Part shown: in pieces, positions 45,301 through 51,790 of the stretch
How positions within the stretch are numbered: position 1 is the first letter of the stretch
How the letters are laid out: every line of letters starts with the position of its first letter
NCBI GenBank assembly: GCA_963921195.1
Contig: OY992536.1
Coordinates: 90,439,007-90,503,006 of the forward strand
Source of the DNA: Pegoplata infirma
Lineage: Eukaryota; Arthropoda; Insecta; Diptera; Anthomyiidae
Direction of reading: 5' to 3'
Length of the DNA stretch: 64,000 nucleotides
Translations under genes and position numbers: made by a program
The notes under the pieces: model-generated
The model's database searches: none
What the model saw: only the letters and a program-made list of their open reading frames with translations
What the model was told of the DNA's origin: nothing

Positions 45301-47748
45301 TTCTTGTGAATAAATTGCAAAGTTTGGACAGTTTGAATCATCTTCATCATTGTTGCCATAATCGGAATTCAGTTGAAATAATGAATTACTGATGGGTGGT
45401 GGTATAACTACAGATGGTGGAGCCGGTGGTGGTGGTACACTTATAATATGATGCCCTACTGGTGGTGGTGCAAGATTAAGATGAGGTGGTGGTATACTCA
45501 TCGGTGGGGGTAAACCACCAAATAAAGAATTTTCATGCATAGGAGGGGGTTGAAGGAGATTTTGTTGCTGTGATTGTTGTTGAAGTAGTAAATGGGGTGG
45601 CGGCATGCCAATAAACATATTTGTATTTTGTTGCTGCTGTGGATGTTGCTGCGGGTTTTCAATGCGATTGTTGTTGGGTGTAAACGGTAAAGAATGCCGC
45701 TGATTAATAATATTTATGTTGTTATTTTGTTGATTACGTTGTTGCTGGAAATTTCTTTGTTGAAAAGGTGAATTGTTATTTTGTTGTTGCTGTTGTTGCT
45801 GCTGTTGTTGTTGTTGTTGTGGTGGTGGTTGTGGGTTAGTCTGATAATTAGGATTGTTGCTAAAATTAAAATTACCACGTCCAACCATATTGTAATTAAG
45901 TCCTCCACTTGCCGGACTACTTCCAGTGTTTCCACTAAATCCTCCACCGCCACTGGAGCCACCAGTGGAATTACGATATTGACTTCCCCCTGCACCACCA
46001 CCACGATAGTTACTTTGATTATTACTGGAGCGATTGTTGTAGCCGCTGCCTCCACCACCTCCGCCTCTATTAAAGTTGGTATTTCCACCACCTCGAGAAT
46101 ACATGGGTGCTTGGTTGATATCATTAGAGTTGGGACCGCCACTCTGCGTTGTCGCTTCTTGTGCTGGTTTATTATCTCCAGAATTTTTAGCTTCTACTGT
46201 TGATGAAGCTGGTAAAGTATCGGGATTTGTTCCTGAATTTGGCAAATTTAATGTACCATCTGAATTAATGTGAACACTTTCTAAATTTCGTGCAGCACTA
46301 TGCCAACGATCTTGCATATCCATAATACTAGAGAGTATATCAGGATTTGATGTATTTTGCTCCACTACAGGATCTCTTAAATTTCGAGTGGGTTGTAAAC
46401 GGCCAAGCAGCAAACCTTTACGGGATCTCTGTGAGCCATAATTTGAAATTCGTACAGATGTTTGTACTGCTGTTCCATTACCAGTTTCAATATGAACTTC
46501 ACTTTCAATATTATTACCATCATTATCACTATCCGAAAAATATTCTAAATTATTAGCTCCTCCAAACAAGGATAACCCGGATCTAGTTCCCGATAGACGT
46601 GAAGTATATTTAGGATCAGTTTTAACACCCATTTGTTCGGCTAAGCGTTTGCTTGCGGTCATGCGTTCTCCATTTTCATTGAATTTTTTTCCTCTTCTCG
46701 ATGAAACTCTTCGCGTCTTGCGCCTGCGTCTTCTAATAACCTTTTTAGTTGTTTTTATAGCAAATTTTTCATCAAAATTATTTAAATCATATTCAACAAC
46801 GTACGTACGTTGACGACCACGTCTTCTCCTTTTCTTTTTGCGAGGTTTACGTACCGCTGAACCACTTACACTACTATTTCTATTCGATGTAGTGCGTCGT
46901 GTTGCTGCAGTTGTAGAAGTCGACGCACGTGGACGGCCTCTTTGAGCCGCCGAAGTGGTTGACGTAGTTGTGGTAGTTTCTAATCTACCACTGCTGGCTC
47001 TTGTCCGCCTAAGAATAGCTGCTCGTATACGTTCATTTTGCCGTGTCCTCAAAATTCTTGGTTGTTGAACAATTTCACGTACACGCAAGCGACTTTCTGG
47101 TATGCCCATATCTCGTATATCTTCATATAACATATTTAAATCTTCTTCATCATCACCCGCTTCCTCTTCATCTTCGGAATCGACACAATCATCACAATAC
47201 CAAGATCCTTCGGGGACTTCAGATAGTGGTGGAGACAAACAATCCATATGATAACCCTGATTGCAATGATCACACAACAACATTATATCTTCACGATCTG
47301 GTCTATTGCATACTTCACAATTTGTGACATCTTCGTCCTCAACAATGTCCTCATCATCCAATATCAATTCTTTTTGAGCATTCGGATCCACGTTTATTTC
47401 GCGCACGATTTGACGGTTTTCGTAGGATTCGCGCACGATAATCCGTTGAAATTCGATACGATCGATTGGACATGTTTGTACGTTTTTCGACCATGCTTCA
47501 ATACAATTAGCACAAAAGATATGCTGGCATGTCGATGGTGAACCGATTTCTTGTTGTCGAAATGTCAGTAAACAAATGGGACATTTTTCAAGTAATTCAT
47601 TACTACTACTGTCTGATGAAAATCCTTGTTCATCTTTATTTTGTTGTGTAGCATCTTTTGTGTCGGCATTAGTTGAAGGACTTTTTGGTTCGCGTTCATC
47701 GTCCGATACGATGTATTTTTTACCGCGCGTTTTTTTACGACGAGTTAT
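12145..47748 (-). CDS. PHRF1: PHRF1 orthologue, PHD/RING SR-like protein (5 exons, 5' partial)
   Basis: Spliced gene with exons 47748-45226, 37572-33756, 12663-12581, 12508-12380 and 12306-12145. All introns are GT-AG and phases agree (0, 1, 0, 0), giving 2237 codons plus a TAG stop. Domain order is RING (residues about 56-96 from the first visible residue), PHD (144-188), Gln/Gly/Pro-rich low-complexity, acidic, SR-rich (about 1185-1480), a Lys/Arg-rich tract, and a C-terminal module with VEEVK, EYKEIMRRAVPK, ICHSRSGEIDP and IEAYVKKF. This order is specific to PHRF1. From family knowledge, PHRF1 is a nuclear RING-type ubiquitin ligase that reads histone marks and binds the phosphorylated CTD of RNA polymerase II. 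The first coding exon is missing: exon 1 here starts at a splice acceptor. Two introns (7.65 and 21.1 kb) are packed with transposons. Identity is near certain; exact ends are read by eye. Confidence 0.93.
12380..12508 (-). CDS. PHRF1: PHRF1 exon, first half of SRI-like domain
   Basis: A 43-codon exon bounded by TTTATAG and GTAAAC. It reads FLRKLNRQERVVEEVKVILK, then PRFNKKHITKDEYKEIMRRA and VPK. This is the strongly conserved C-terminal helix region of PHRF1 proteins (ERxVEEVKxxxKP, ITKxEYKxIxRxAVxK). Family knowledge links this end of the protein to the phosphorylated CTD of RNA polymerase II. The intron on each side is only 72-73 bases. Confidence 0.93.
12581..12663 (-). CDS. PHRF1: PHRF1 short exon before the C-terminal domain
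   Basis: An 83-base exon between acceptor TTTTATAG and donor GTAAGC. It completes a split Val codon (G from the previous exon plus TT) and adds 27 codons reading GKSNMDENIKVYDDVP and onward to KDK. The two-base start fits the phase-1 donor at 33756 across a 21-kb intron, the main evidence that these distant exons belong together. It is too short to be seen as an open frame. Confidence 0.85.
12885..13030 (+). repeat. possible pogo/Tigger-like element end
   Basis: TA then CCCAGTCGAACTCGG, followed by repeated TTATAACGAACT/GTTATAACGAA. This resembles ends of pogo-group elements, which use TA targets. No matching right end was found, so it is a fragment at best. Confidence 0.35.
13225..13360. 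repeat. ACCGGTTTTT-rich hAT relic
   Basis: Repeated AAACCGGTTTTT and TTCGAATAAACCGAAA match the interior of the hAT element at 48452-49428 and a fragment at about 52514-52615. The ends are eroded. Confidence 0.5.
13371..15062. mobile_element. DNA element, TIR CGAGGGCCTATA, host of a hAT MITE
   Basis: The left end CGAGGGCCTATATTCAAAAC is mirrored at the right (CTCAAAACCCTCT side ending TATAGGCCCTCG). Both flanks are ATATAT (13365-13370 and 15063-15068), a possible duplication. Without the inserted 840-bp MITE the element would be about 0.85 kb. A truncated relative of its right end is at 39130-39325 in the other PHRF1 intron. Confidence 0.7.
13985..14824. mobile_element. hAT-type MITE, TIR TAGGGCTGTCAA
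   Basis: Termini TAGGGCTGTCAATCCCGAAA and mirror (TTTGACAGCCCTA), with a perfect 8-bp duplication TTAATAAA (13977-13984 and 14825-14832). Subterminal AATCCCGGGATT palindromes occur on both sides. No coding sequence. Confidence 0.87.
15370..15478 (+). mobile_element. fragment of the TAGAGTCCGACC hAT family
   Basis: TAGAGTCCGACCGAATATTC at the start and GGTATTCGG/GCCGAATATT inside match the complete copies at 26422-26926 and 59807-62239. The right terminus is lost. Confidence 0.65.
15795..15912 (+). repeat. tandem repeat, GTAGCCTACAAATTATTTTTG unit
   Basis: About four copies of a roughly 30-bp unit of GTAGCCTAC plus AAATTATTTTTG. The same GTAGCCTACAAA phrase recurs at 19438-19480, on the far side of the elements at 16.0-19.4 kb. 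The two sites may be parts of one older element split by later insertions. Confidence 0.6.
16048..16524. mobile_element. hAT-type MITE, TIR TAGAGATGGGC, copy 2
   Basis: Termini TAGAGATGGGCAC and mirror. The 8-bp flanks are ATTAAAAG and ATTAAAAC (7 of 8). The interior holds five tandem copies of a 19-bp GCGTGAGTAAGATTTTT unit at 16153-16245 and many GTGAGTGA motifs. Confidence 0.85.
16580..16966. mobile_element. hAT-type MITE, TIR TAGAGATGGG, copy 3
   Basis: Termini TAGAGATGGGTGCG and mirror. Perfect 8-bp duplication ACCCAATG (16572-16579 and 16967-16974). It inserted about 50 bp from copy 2, in the opposite internal orientation. Confidence 0.88.
17225..17375. repeat. small inverted repeat with GGGCCCAnCAACAAC ends
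   Basis: GGGGGGGCCCAGCAACAACAAC on the left is mirrored by GTTGTTGTTGTTGGGCCC on the right, with CGTATTCAGG-like and CCTGCATACG edges. Probably a minimal MITE. Confidence 0.45.
17402..19424. repeat. CACAAGGGG-bounded element with 600-bp tandem units
   Basis: The ends TATATGAGGGG...GCACAAGGGGTTCAA are inverted at the right. Inside, a unit repeats with a period of 600 bases: CCCTAATGAAGATGAAGATG starts at 18437 and again at 19037. The phrase CCCCTTGTGCTCCAAGC at 17613 returns at about 18813, two periods later. Two units carry an open tail with a shared stop (18415-18494, 19018-19094): GRYYDTKFESL..., PNEDEDDPNDVMESDYDD. The encoded tail is not recognised. Confidence 0.65.
19846..20160 (+). mobile_element. 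fragment of the LOA/I-type LINE
   Basis: Broken frames give RKHKIPALILFLW, KLNF/VEFQA, VYIPVKG-like and RVVHWIYTAVVRQILLYGI. These align with the segment between RT and RNase H of the element at 52757-56282 (KLNFKRN, VPVKGPLENEG, KVVHWIYTAA). It is a short orphan piece on the opposite strand. Confidence 0.7.
20275..20530 (+). repeat. CTCAGAATCTGAGAC repeats
   Basis: About six degenerate units of roughly 40 bases, each an imperfect palindrome GTCTCAGAATCTGAGAC plus TTTTCTATACGAAAAAT. Related scattered units occur at 40850-40960 and 42545-42980. Confidence 0.6.
20860..21150 (+). repeat. interspersed fly repeat, 3' part
   Basis: AGAGGTTGGTTTAGTTCTTC, GATAGACAGACGGACATTC, ATATTTCGATGCGTTTCAC and AGTATACCGCCATACTTTG follow the order seen at 2790-3410. 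It lies within AT-rich DNA with GCACTA/AGTGC phrases (20549-21303) that may be another eroded element. Confidence 0.6.
21745..22860. mobile_element. degenerate second foldback, arms of an AATTnAAATTCGAAAAAGA unit
   Basis: The left arm (21745-22190) has irregular units such as GATCAATTGAAAAT and AATTCGAAAAAGATTG. The right arm (22625-22860) has them inverted (AATTGATCTTTTTCGAATT). The unit differs from the 4-7 kb arrays mainly by CGAAAAAG for CAGAAAAG. The centre is occupied by a MITE at 22196-22617. It looks like an older member of the same family. Confidence 0.55.
22196..22617 (+). mobile_element. TGCAATATTGCA-rich MITE with internal duplication
   Basis: It starts GGAATTCACGTCAGAAATTT and ends TTCTGAAGTGAATACCCTGA, matching the copies at 8.4-9.5 kb. 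An internal segment of about 138 bases (22285-22425) is repeated directly at 22435-22560, keeping a 144-codon frame open by chance. Confidence 0.65.
23040..23527 (+). mobile_element. 3' end of a retroelement with (TA)n tail
   Basis: Compositionally distinct, GC-richer DNA ending GCCCTATGCTCCTTATAGG, AGCTTCGGGAACA and then ATATATATATATATA. The same terminal 50 bases form a self-contained insertion with target duplication at 54750-54800, so this is a genuine 3' terminus. A (TA)n tail fits some I/LOA-type LINEs or a dependent SINE. The 5' limit is uncertain. Confidence 0.6.
24072..26372. mobile_element. 2.3-kb palindromic DNA element, TIR TAGGRTGGCA
   Basis: The arms are about 1.1 kb, mirrored around 25222. 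The ends are TAGGATGGCAGCTATTTTGC and its mirror, starting TAGGGTGGCAAGC. The 8-bp flanks are ATGTACAG and AAGTACAG (7 of 8), as in hAT insertions. The arms share AACGTTAACACGAGGCGCAA, CCTTTCGGGGTCAAAATGAC and GATATCCCTCGGATAGTTTG. Twin 60-codon frames (24165-24347 minus, 26097-26279 plus) are mirror images. It lies in a PHRF1 intron, so transcription would yield a long hairpin. Confidence 0.82.
26378..28810. mobile_element. rearranged Tc1-like transposon, TIR CAGTGTATCACAAAAG
   Basis: Ends CAGTGTATCACAAAAGTATT and mirror, each next to TA. Transposase remnants face in opposite directions. On the plus strand at 27655-28075 are SDETKFNIFGCKEG, PVLNKWGYREMGF-type and CDNEPKHTAFDVNK (first and second catalytic Asp regions). 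On the minus strand, 27560-27180, the last third is present with SPEINPFENLWAHLDEKTY (third catalytic position region). Part of the gene is therefore duplicated in inverted order. It starts 6 bases right of the 2.3-kb palindrome and contains a hAT MITE. Not functional. Confidence 0.78.
26422..26926. mobile_element. hAT-type MITE, TIR TAGAGTCCGACCGAA
   Basis: Termini TAGAGTCCGACCGAAACC and mirror. Perfect 8-bp duplication GAAATTTC (26414-26421 and 26927-26934). Subterminal ATTCGGCCGAAA motifs are repeated on both sides. It inserted in the left inverted repeat of the Tc1-like element. A nearly identical copy, itself interrupted, is at 59807-62239. Confidence 0.9.
28875..29298 (+). repeat. direct tandem duplication, 214-bp period
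   Basis: The segment starting GACTTTATGAAATTATCTCC at 28875 recurs at 29089 with almost no differences, ending with AAACGAAAACACAACAAA in both. Near identity means a recent duplication. Confidence 0.9.
29745..30975. mobile_element. foldback-like element with about 270-bp inverted arms
   Basis: The left arm (29745-30000) and right arm (30695-30975) mirror each other: GGATTTAGGGGAGCTAAAAA, GGTGGTTCAAAGCATCTGAA, AAATCTGATTTCACCAG and AGAGGGCGGAAA. The centre carries GAGATAATTGAGGTCAAAGT repeated at about 30380 and 30550 with variation. No target duplication was identified. Confidence 0.65.
30105..30235 (+). repeat. CATATATGATCATATA-rich segment
   Basis: A short block of ATATATG/CATATAT palindromic words between the arms of the surrounding element. 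It is distinct from ordinary A/T runs and strongly self-complementary. Confidence 0.5.
31096..31367. mobile_element. MITE, TIR GAGTTCACATGGG
   Basis: The left arm GAGTTCACATGGG...TTTGTTGTATAGTTGTATTA is mirrored on the right, arms about 75 bases. No coding sequence. Confidence 0.7.
31377..33034 (-). mobile_element. decayed Tc1-like transposon, 1.66 kb
   Basis: Ends CAGCTGCGGTC and (mirror) CAGTGCCGGTCAAAAAAATA, both next to TA (31375-31376, 33035-33036). Minus-strand remnants are in Tc1 order: RRGKHYTPQKRAFVKN (32690-32640, N-terminal HTH), KKAPFTAALELKK (about 32455), a CFS-like stretch near 32150, and VLDNKVHVME followed by GQSPDLDQID and WTDIEKGVSRIQ (31960-31850, catalytic C-terminus). 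The length fits a full Tc1 element, but frameshifts and stops are frequent. Confidence 0.8.
33037..33705. other. AT-rich intron DNA, nothing recognised
   Basis: This is the proximal end of the large PHRF1 intron. No gene or known repeat is seen. Confidence 0.5.
33756..37572 (-). CDS. PHRF1: PHRF1 exon with acidic and SR-rich regions
   Basis: A 1272-codon exon plus one base (exits in phase 1). The acceptor is CTTCTCAG before 37572 and the donor is GTGGGT after 33756. It starts acidic (EDDGNEDLVQLDDDDE), then carries dense Arg-Ser dipeptides at about 36550-35700, a Lys/Arg-rich block near 35400, and Ser/Pro-rich segments with SP and TPP motifs (SPSISPRSPTPPPS near 34500), possible sites for proline-directed kinases. 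It ends with basic residues KKLKIGARKSRVK. The SR-rich part is the feature that led PHRF1 to be described as an SR-like CTD-binding protein. Translation past 33756 into GGFLIIMSV is intronic. Several open frames on the opposite strand are only shadows of the repetitive codons. Confidence 0.92.
38384..38494. mobile_element. small MITE, GGATTACTCAATG family, copy A
   Basis: Bounded by TTAGGTCGGATTTTTCAATG and (mirror) CATTGAATAATCCAGCCTTAG-like sequence; the interior has AGGCTTATGTCAAAAT and AAGCTAAATTTAAC. Copy B lies 320 bp away. TTA at both edges may be the target. Confidence 0.55.
38496..38578. repeat. near-perfect 80-bp hairpin
   Basis: AGTGTCTCTTCACAATACAG continuing GCAAAC is mirrored by GTTTGC and CTGTATTGTGAAGAGACACT around a loop at about 38535. 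The arms are about 33 bases with almost no mismatch, a pre-miRNA-sized stem inside a PHRF1 intron. Confidence 0.8.
38815..38982. mobile_element. small MITE, GGATTACTCAATG family, copy B
   Basis: Ends TTAGGCTGGATTACTCAATG and mirror. The internal GCTCCGTTAAATTTAACTTT plus TTCATACAAATTTTGACATA unit is duplicated about 2.5 times, unlike copy A. Confidence 0.6.
39130..39325 (+). mobile_element. truncated copy of the CGAGGGCCTATA element
   Basis: CGAGGGCCTATATTAAAAAC and GGAGAGCCAAAAAACTG match, in inverted order, the right part of the element at 13371-15062. The other half is missing. Confidence 0.7.
39734..39960. repeat. palindrome, arms GAGTAGGTTTATTCTAGCTC
   Basis: GAGTAGGTTTATTCTAGCTC and CTTTACTAATTAAAACTA at the left return inverted at the right (TTTTAATTAGTAAAGG, GAGCTAGAATAAACCTACTC). 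Arms about 65 bases. Confidence 0.75.
41048..41565. mobile_element. TA-flanked MITE, TIR CACTTAGAAAATTAT
   Basis: TA plus CACTTAGAAAATTATTG at the left and mirror CATAATTTTATGAGTG plus TA at the right. The interior is rich in GTAGTTGTT/AACAACT. It is the short relative of the element at 383-2719. Confidence 0.7.
41583..42050. mobile_element. MITE, TIR CGGCCGTATTCAAAATG, first of a mirrored pair
   Basis: Begins CGGCCGTATTCAAAATGAAA and ends GAATACGGCTG; flanks TCA/TTA. With the following copy it forms a palindrome of about 980 bases with only about 50 bases between the halves. A 3-bp T-A-type target would fit PIF/Harbinger-like elements. Confidence 0.68.
42103..42563. mobile_element. MITE, TIR CAGCCGTATTCA, second of a mirrored pair
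   Basis: Begins CAGCCGTATTCAATATGAAG and ends GAATACGGCCG, with TAA on both sides. It is nearly a reverse complement of 41583-42050, including CTCTTGCCTAACTAACGCC mirrored as GGCGTTAGTTAGGCAAGAG. Confidence 0.7.
42661..42892. mobile_element. MITE, TIR CRCCCGTATTCATAACAAAA
   Basis: CACCCGTATTCATAACAAAA at the left and the mirror of CGCCCGTATTCATAACAAAA at the right, flanked by TTA on both sides. CCGTATTCA is shared with the preceding pair, so they probably belong to one superfamily with a 3-bp target. Confidence 0.75.
43561..43783. mobile_element. MITE, TIR GGGACATGTCACAGAC
   Basis: GGGACATGTCACAGACTCAA on the left and the mirror of GGGACATGTCACAGACACAA on the right; the arms continue through TTCCGTTCGAA and GGAATAAGTGG. 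223 bp, non-coding. Confidence 0.78.
43884..43981. repeat. near-perfect 98-bp hairpin
   Basis: TAGAATTATCTAAATCAGGC and TTTTAA-rich edges are mirrored around AAGGTCATGAACTTT. The arms are about 45 bases with hardly any mismatch. It lies in a PHRF1 intron. Confidence 0.82.
44780..44863 (-). repeat. fragment of the foldback family with GGTGTAG end
   Basis: TTTTTCGAATTTCAATTGAT and a second CGAATAAAAATTGAT unit precede GGTGTAG at 44857-44863, the same terminus as the 4-7 kb foldback. It is an isolated end. Confidence 0.5.
45226..47748 (-). CDS. PHRF1: PHRF1 exon with RING and PHD fingers
   Basis: An 841-codon exon, phase 0 at both ends. A T-rich tract ending in CAG precedes 47748, and GTATGA follows 45226. 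The RING begins CPICLLTF and runs through CQHIFCANC to CPID, so the last ligand position is Asp, as I recall for the PHRF1 family. The PHD has the C4HC3 order (NCEVC, LLCDHC, GYHMDC, WYCDDC). An acidic stretch follows, then Arg/Lys-rich blocks (KPRKKKRRRRGRQR near 46820), Gly/Asn-rich repeats around 45950-46080, a run of about 13 Gln at 45781-45819 and Pro-rich segments. The RING points to E3 ligase activity and the PHD to histone-tail reading. The poly-Gln tract is a likely length polymorphism. Confidence 0.93.
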
Positions 47749-48044
47749 CTGAAAAAAAATAAACAAAATTTGTTTAATGATTTGAACGCAGGCAGAACTA
47801 GGTTTAAAATATTTAATTTAATTGTTATTATTAAAATTATACATATTAACTAAAAAAATAAAAGCTATTCTCAAAAGTTTAAATAAAGTTTTACATAAAA
47901 TTGTGATATACATGTGTCTTCTAGATTATCTTATTATTAGATTTGTTCAATATTAACCAACATAAAGATTATCTTTCGTTTAAAATTGCCATTAATATTT
48001 TTTATGAAAAGTTCCTATGTTTTTGTAAAAGCTGAATACAAAAA
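47749..48044 (-). other. upstream PHRF1 intron, no first exon seen
   Basis: The T-rich tract and CAG just beyond 47748 show that the coding sequence enters from a further upstream exon in phase 0. I searched by eye for a short minus-strand exon with ATG followed by a GT donor, and found none that resembles an acidic PHRF1 N-terminus up to 64000. The first exon is either tiny or outside the window. Confidence 0.6.
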
Positions 48045-48200
48045 CAAGTAAGAAAATTTTAGTGGGCCAAGACCGATTATATAATACCCTACACCAGTGT
48101 TTCTCGAAAAATGGGTCCCAAGTTCAAAAATGGACCGACTAGATCTGTTTAAGGGTCTAACATTTTCTTGTTACTTCCAATAAACCAAATAATACCGCAG
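48045..48200 (+). repeat. ACAAGTAAGAAAATTTAG repeat start
   Basis: AACAAGTAAGAAAATTTTAG, AAGACCGATTATATAATACC and CAAGTTCAAAAATGGACC match 63045-63200 in order. Probably the head of a fly interspersed repeat related to the one at 2790-3410. Confidence 0.5.
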
Positions 48201-48451
48201 AAATAACAAAGCTATATTACCTAAAAGTCACATATTATACAAAAACGATATTTTTTATTATAAAATCTACCATGAAAATATATCGTTTTCGCTATCGAAA
48301 ATTCTGTCATAACGATAGTAAAACCGCCTCATTTCAGATTTTATGAAAAAACTTTCGTTATTCCTGGCGATAACCATATCGTTTCGGTAGGAAATAAGGA
48401 AACCATTTTCGCTGTCAAAGTTTACAGCGAAATTGGGCGACAGTAAAAACA

Positions 48452-49428
48452 TAGAGTTGTCAAAACCGATTTCCGAAGTATTCGAAAAACCGATTTTTTT
48501 CTGTTTTTCCGGTTTTTTAAAACCGATTTTTTAAAAAGGCTGGTTTTCGAAGTATTCGAGAAACCGATTTTTTTGTCTCGAATAATCGACTTTTTATATT
48601 TTTTTTTGTTATTTTGCATTCAATGTCGTTTTTTAGTAGCCATCTCAAAACTTTGAAGACAGTTTAATTATACCTTAAAAGAAATTCAAAATCTCTTATT
48701 AGTAATGGGCGTATGATACTTGCTTTTTTTAACTAGTTGCTAACTTTGTTAGGTGTTTTCTATAAAAATTTTGATAGCTTTCACCAAAAATTTTGAATTT
48801 ATCGTAATTCCCATACCCTAATAAAGGTAGCAAAAAAAATAAAAATTTTGTAGGTGCGTTTTATTTTTTTTTTGGGGGGGGGGGGAGGGGGTGATTGGAA
48901 TGAGTCATTGGAGGTAAATTGTTCAAGTTCATTTATAATGCTTTTGGCGCTATAGTAATACAATTTTATTATTATTTAAACTATTTTTTATATACACGCC
49001 CACAAAATGGGTCGAGCCGAAAACACTAAATTTTTTAATCCCCTGGATCCAAGTGATAGACTTTCAACTTTTTCTACCATAAAAATGTTCTTTTGTTTTA
49101 CAAAAGTACAAAAAACATGTTAAAAAGTGTCGTTTTTTGGGGGTTTGGTCTAGTTTTTCGAGACGAACTTTTTCATAACCATAAAACATATTTGTGCCAA
49201 ATTTCAGGGGTCTCGATTTCTTATACAGACGGTTATGCTTGTTTTGTTTTCCTTTTTTATTATTTTCTTTTATTTTTTATTAAATAAATAATAATTAAAA
49301 AAACCGAAAACCCGATTATTCGAAACCGGTTTTTAGTCACAAAACCGAAAAACCGATTTTTTTTAAAGGCGGTTTTTCGAAGTATTCGAAAACCGGTTTT
49401 TGAAATAGACGAATATTTGACAACTCTA
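48452..49428. mobile_element. hAT-type element, TIR TAGAGTTGTCAAA
   Basis: Ends TAGAGTTGTCAAAACCG and mirror (TATTTGACAACTCTA). 8-bp flanks GTAAAAAC on both sides (48443-48450, 49429-49436), with one extra A at the left. Subterminal AAAACCGATTTTT/CGAAGTATTCGAA words are repeated. The interior contains part of the fly interspersed repeat (48985-49240), so it is itself interrupted. Confidence 0.78.
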
Positions 49429-49485
49429 GTAAAAACACCAAAACTAGAATGTTACCAAAATTTTATAACATAGGATACCGTAAAC

Positions 49486-49814
49486 CAATGGTTCCCAACC
49501 TTTGATTCTCGCCCCACTGGGGGGCAATTTGAAAGCTTCAGGGGGGCAACGAGCAAATTTTTAAGATTTTTTTTTTGTTAAAAAAACTACAAAAATATTT
49601 ATTTTAGTTAAACTATTTTGTTGGTAGCTGAAAACTTTTGCTAAAAACTTTGTTTAAAAGATGATTTTAACAAAAAGTTTGCTTAACTACAAGTAAATTT
49701 TGAATTTTAAAACAAATTTGAAAAATTTACACATTTTTCTTGAGTTTAGGGGGGACATTTTGGTTTTTTTAACTTAAAAGTGGGGCATGGCCCAAAAAAG
49801 GTTGGGAACCATTG
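49486..49814. mobile_element. hAT-type MITE, TIR CAATGGTTCCCAACCTTT
   Basis: Ends CAATGGTTCCCAACCTTTG and mirror. Perfect 8-bp duplication CCGTAAAC (49478-49485, 49815-49822). CAGTGGTTCCCAACC-type ends are typical of widespread hAT families. 329 bp, non-coding. Confidence 0.9.
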
Positions 49815-50329
49815 CCGTAAACGGTACCATAATCAGTTTGTAAATATGTTGTTTTGTCAATATTGAAATCAATATCCTTTAATATTGAAATCAATATCTA
49901 TTTTTTAAATTTGGCATCTTGTAGTTCTATGGCAAACCAATTTTTTTGAAGTAACCTTTTGATCAGTGTTGCCACTTTCTGGATAATTATCCAAAAGTGG
50001 GACAATTTCAAAATCCTTGGATAATTTTTGGATAATGATATTTTTTGTGTAATTTTTGTGTAATTTTACCTCAATAAAGTTCCAACTTTTTTTATCATTT
50101 TATCGCCATTTTTGGCTTAAAAATCATTGACAACATCGACTTTAAAAAATTTTATTACCAAATACAAGATAATTAATAAATGACGAACATGCATATTTGG
50201 ACCATTAAAGCCTTAATTTTCTTCGTGACTTACAATTAGATGTCGAAAAACAACGCTCTAAAATTTTTTAAATTAAAAATTGTTCTGGAGAACCCTATTC
50301 CCAAATCTGAAAACTTTTTCCCACGCGAT

Positions 50330-50740
50330 AAATATTGGCAAGTTTATTTATAATGATTTTTGCATTTAATTATTACAATTATTAAAATTATTTTTTTATC
50401 CACGCCTACAAAAGGAGGCGGACTGAAAATTGTTTCATTTGTTGAACAAAAATATAAAAAAAAAATTATTAAAAAAATGTCGTTTTGCAGAGGTTGGTTT
50501 AATTTTTCAAGGGGAAACATTTGTCCACCTGAACCGATTTTTCCCATTTACGAACTTAGCCTACCTATGACCAAGAGACCAAGACCAAGAGACAATCAGG
50601 AGTCTAGATTTTTTTATTATGGATGTTTTATACAGACGGACGGACGAACATTCAGAGAATGTCTTAGAATCGATCAAGGATCAATAAAGTAAATGTACTT
50701 TAAGGGCTCTCTGACCAATTGATATTGATATTTTAGTGTC
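50330..50740 (+). repeat. interspersed fly repeat, third copy
   Basis: CCACGCCTACAAAAGGAGGC, AGAGGTTGGTTTAATTTTTC, AGACGGACGGACGAACATTC and AGAATGTCTTAGAATCGATC occur in the order of the 2790-3410 copy. Confidence 0.6.
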
Positions 50741-51186
50741 CACAACAGACATAACGTCAAAATTTTTATAGCAATAATTGCCTGGCAATTTTTTTTAGCA
50801 AACTATTGCTGCAATTAAGTATCAAAATCGTACGCCATCTTTGTTTAGAATTCATTAAAATAGACGCAAAGCGGTTTTTTTTGTTCATTTTGCATACGTT
50901 ATTGCTTATTACCACCAAAAAATCAGGTGTAGACAAGGGGTTACAAACGAAATGACAAAATAAAAAATTTTGTGTAATTTGTGAGATTTTGGATACTTTT
51001 TCGTGTAATTTCCAATTCCATTGGTGGCAACACTGCTTTTGATATTCTTGAAATCGGAATTAGCTTAAATGAATGTTAAGAGAGATGTCTGAATTTATTA
51101 TTAATCTTGCTCTTTTACAATTCACTTAAAACAAATTTTTAAATAAAATCCTTCCGGATTTCCTCCCTCAATTGCAAAGAATTCAA

Positions 51187-51790
51187 ACTTACAAGGGAAG
51201 TCTCCCTGGTGTCACCCTCCGATCTTTATTTGGATATGTTGTTAAGAACGAAAATTAATTCGACAAGTATTTTTTTTTGCGGCCCAAACTTATTTTTAGG
51301 GGGGTCGATTTGTATGGGGGGAAAATGAAATTTTTCATTTTTTTACGATTTACGCATATTTGAACAAAATTAATATAGGCACGTGTGGTATCAGATTAAA
51401 GGTATTAAAAATACCTATCTCGTGGTGATAACAATGGGCCAAAGAAGTTAATATTTTTCGACTATTACAAAAATGTCCTAACATTTTGGTATTTTACTCA
51501 ATATGACGAAAAGCTCTGCATGTTTGGACACGTTCTTAGCACACGTGGATAGGTTTTCCAAAGACCTTTCATTTGGTATGTAACATGACTAGGTTTCTTT
51601 GCATAATATAGGAGATAAACGAAAAAAAAAACTGAAAAATGGCCTTGTCTTCCCCCCTCCTTTTTTCCGCCTAAATATGAATTTGGGCCGCTTAAAAAAA
51701 ATACGTGTCCCTTTATTTTTTCTGCTCCACAAAATAAAACCAATTTCATAAAGATCCGCGGGTGACACTAGGGAGACTTCCCTTGTAAGT
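51187..51790. mobile_element. MITE, TIR ACTTACAAGGGAAGTCTCCC
   Basis: ACTTACAAGGGAAGTCTCCC and GTGTCACCC at the left, mirrored at the right (GGGTGACACTAGGGAGACTT). 604 bp. A right-half copy is at 52270-52462. Confidence 0.75.

Noticed and set aside
47749..47766. ATG at 47766 as the PHRF1 start (MFIFFQ...)
   Set aside because: The six residues are encoded by a polypyrimidine tract ending in CAG, i.e. a splice acceptor. The conserved protein begins at 47748.
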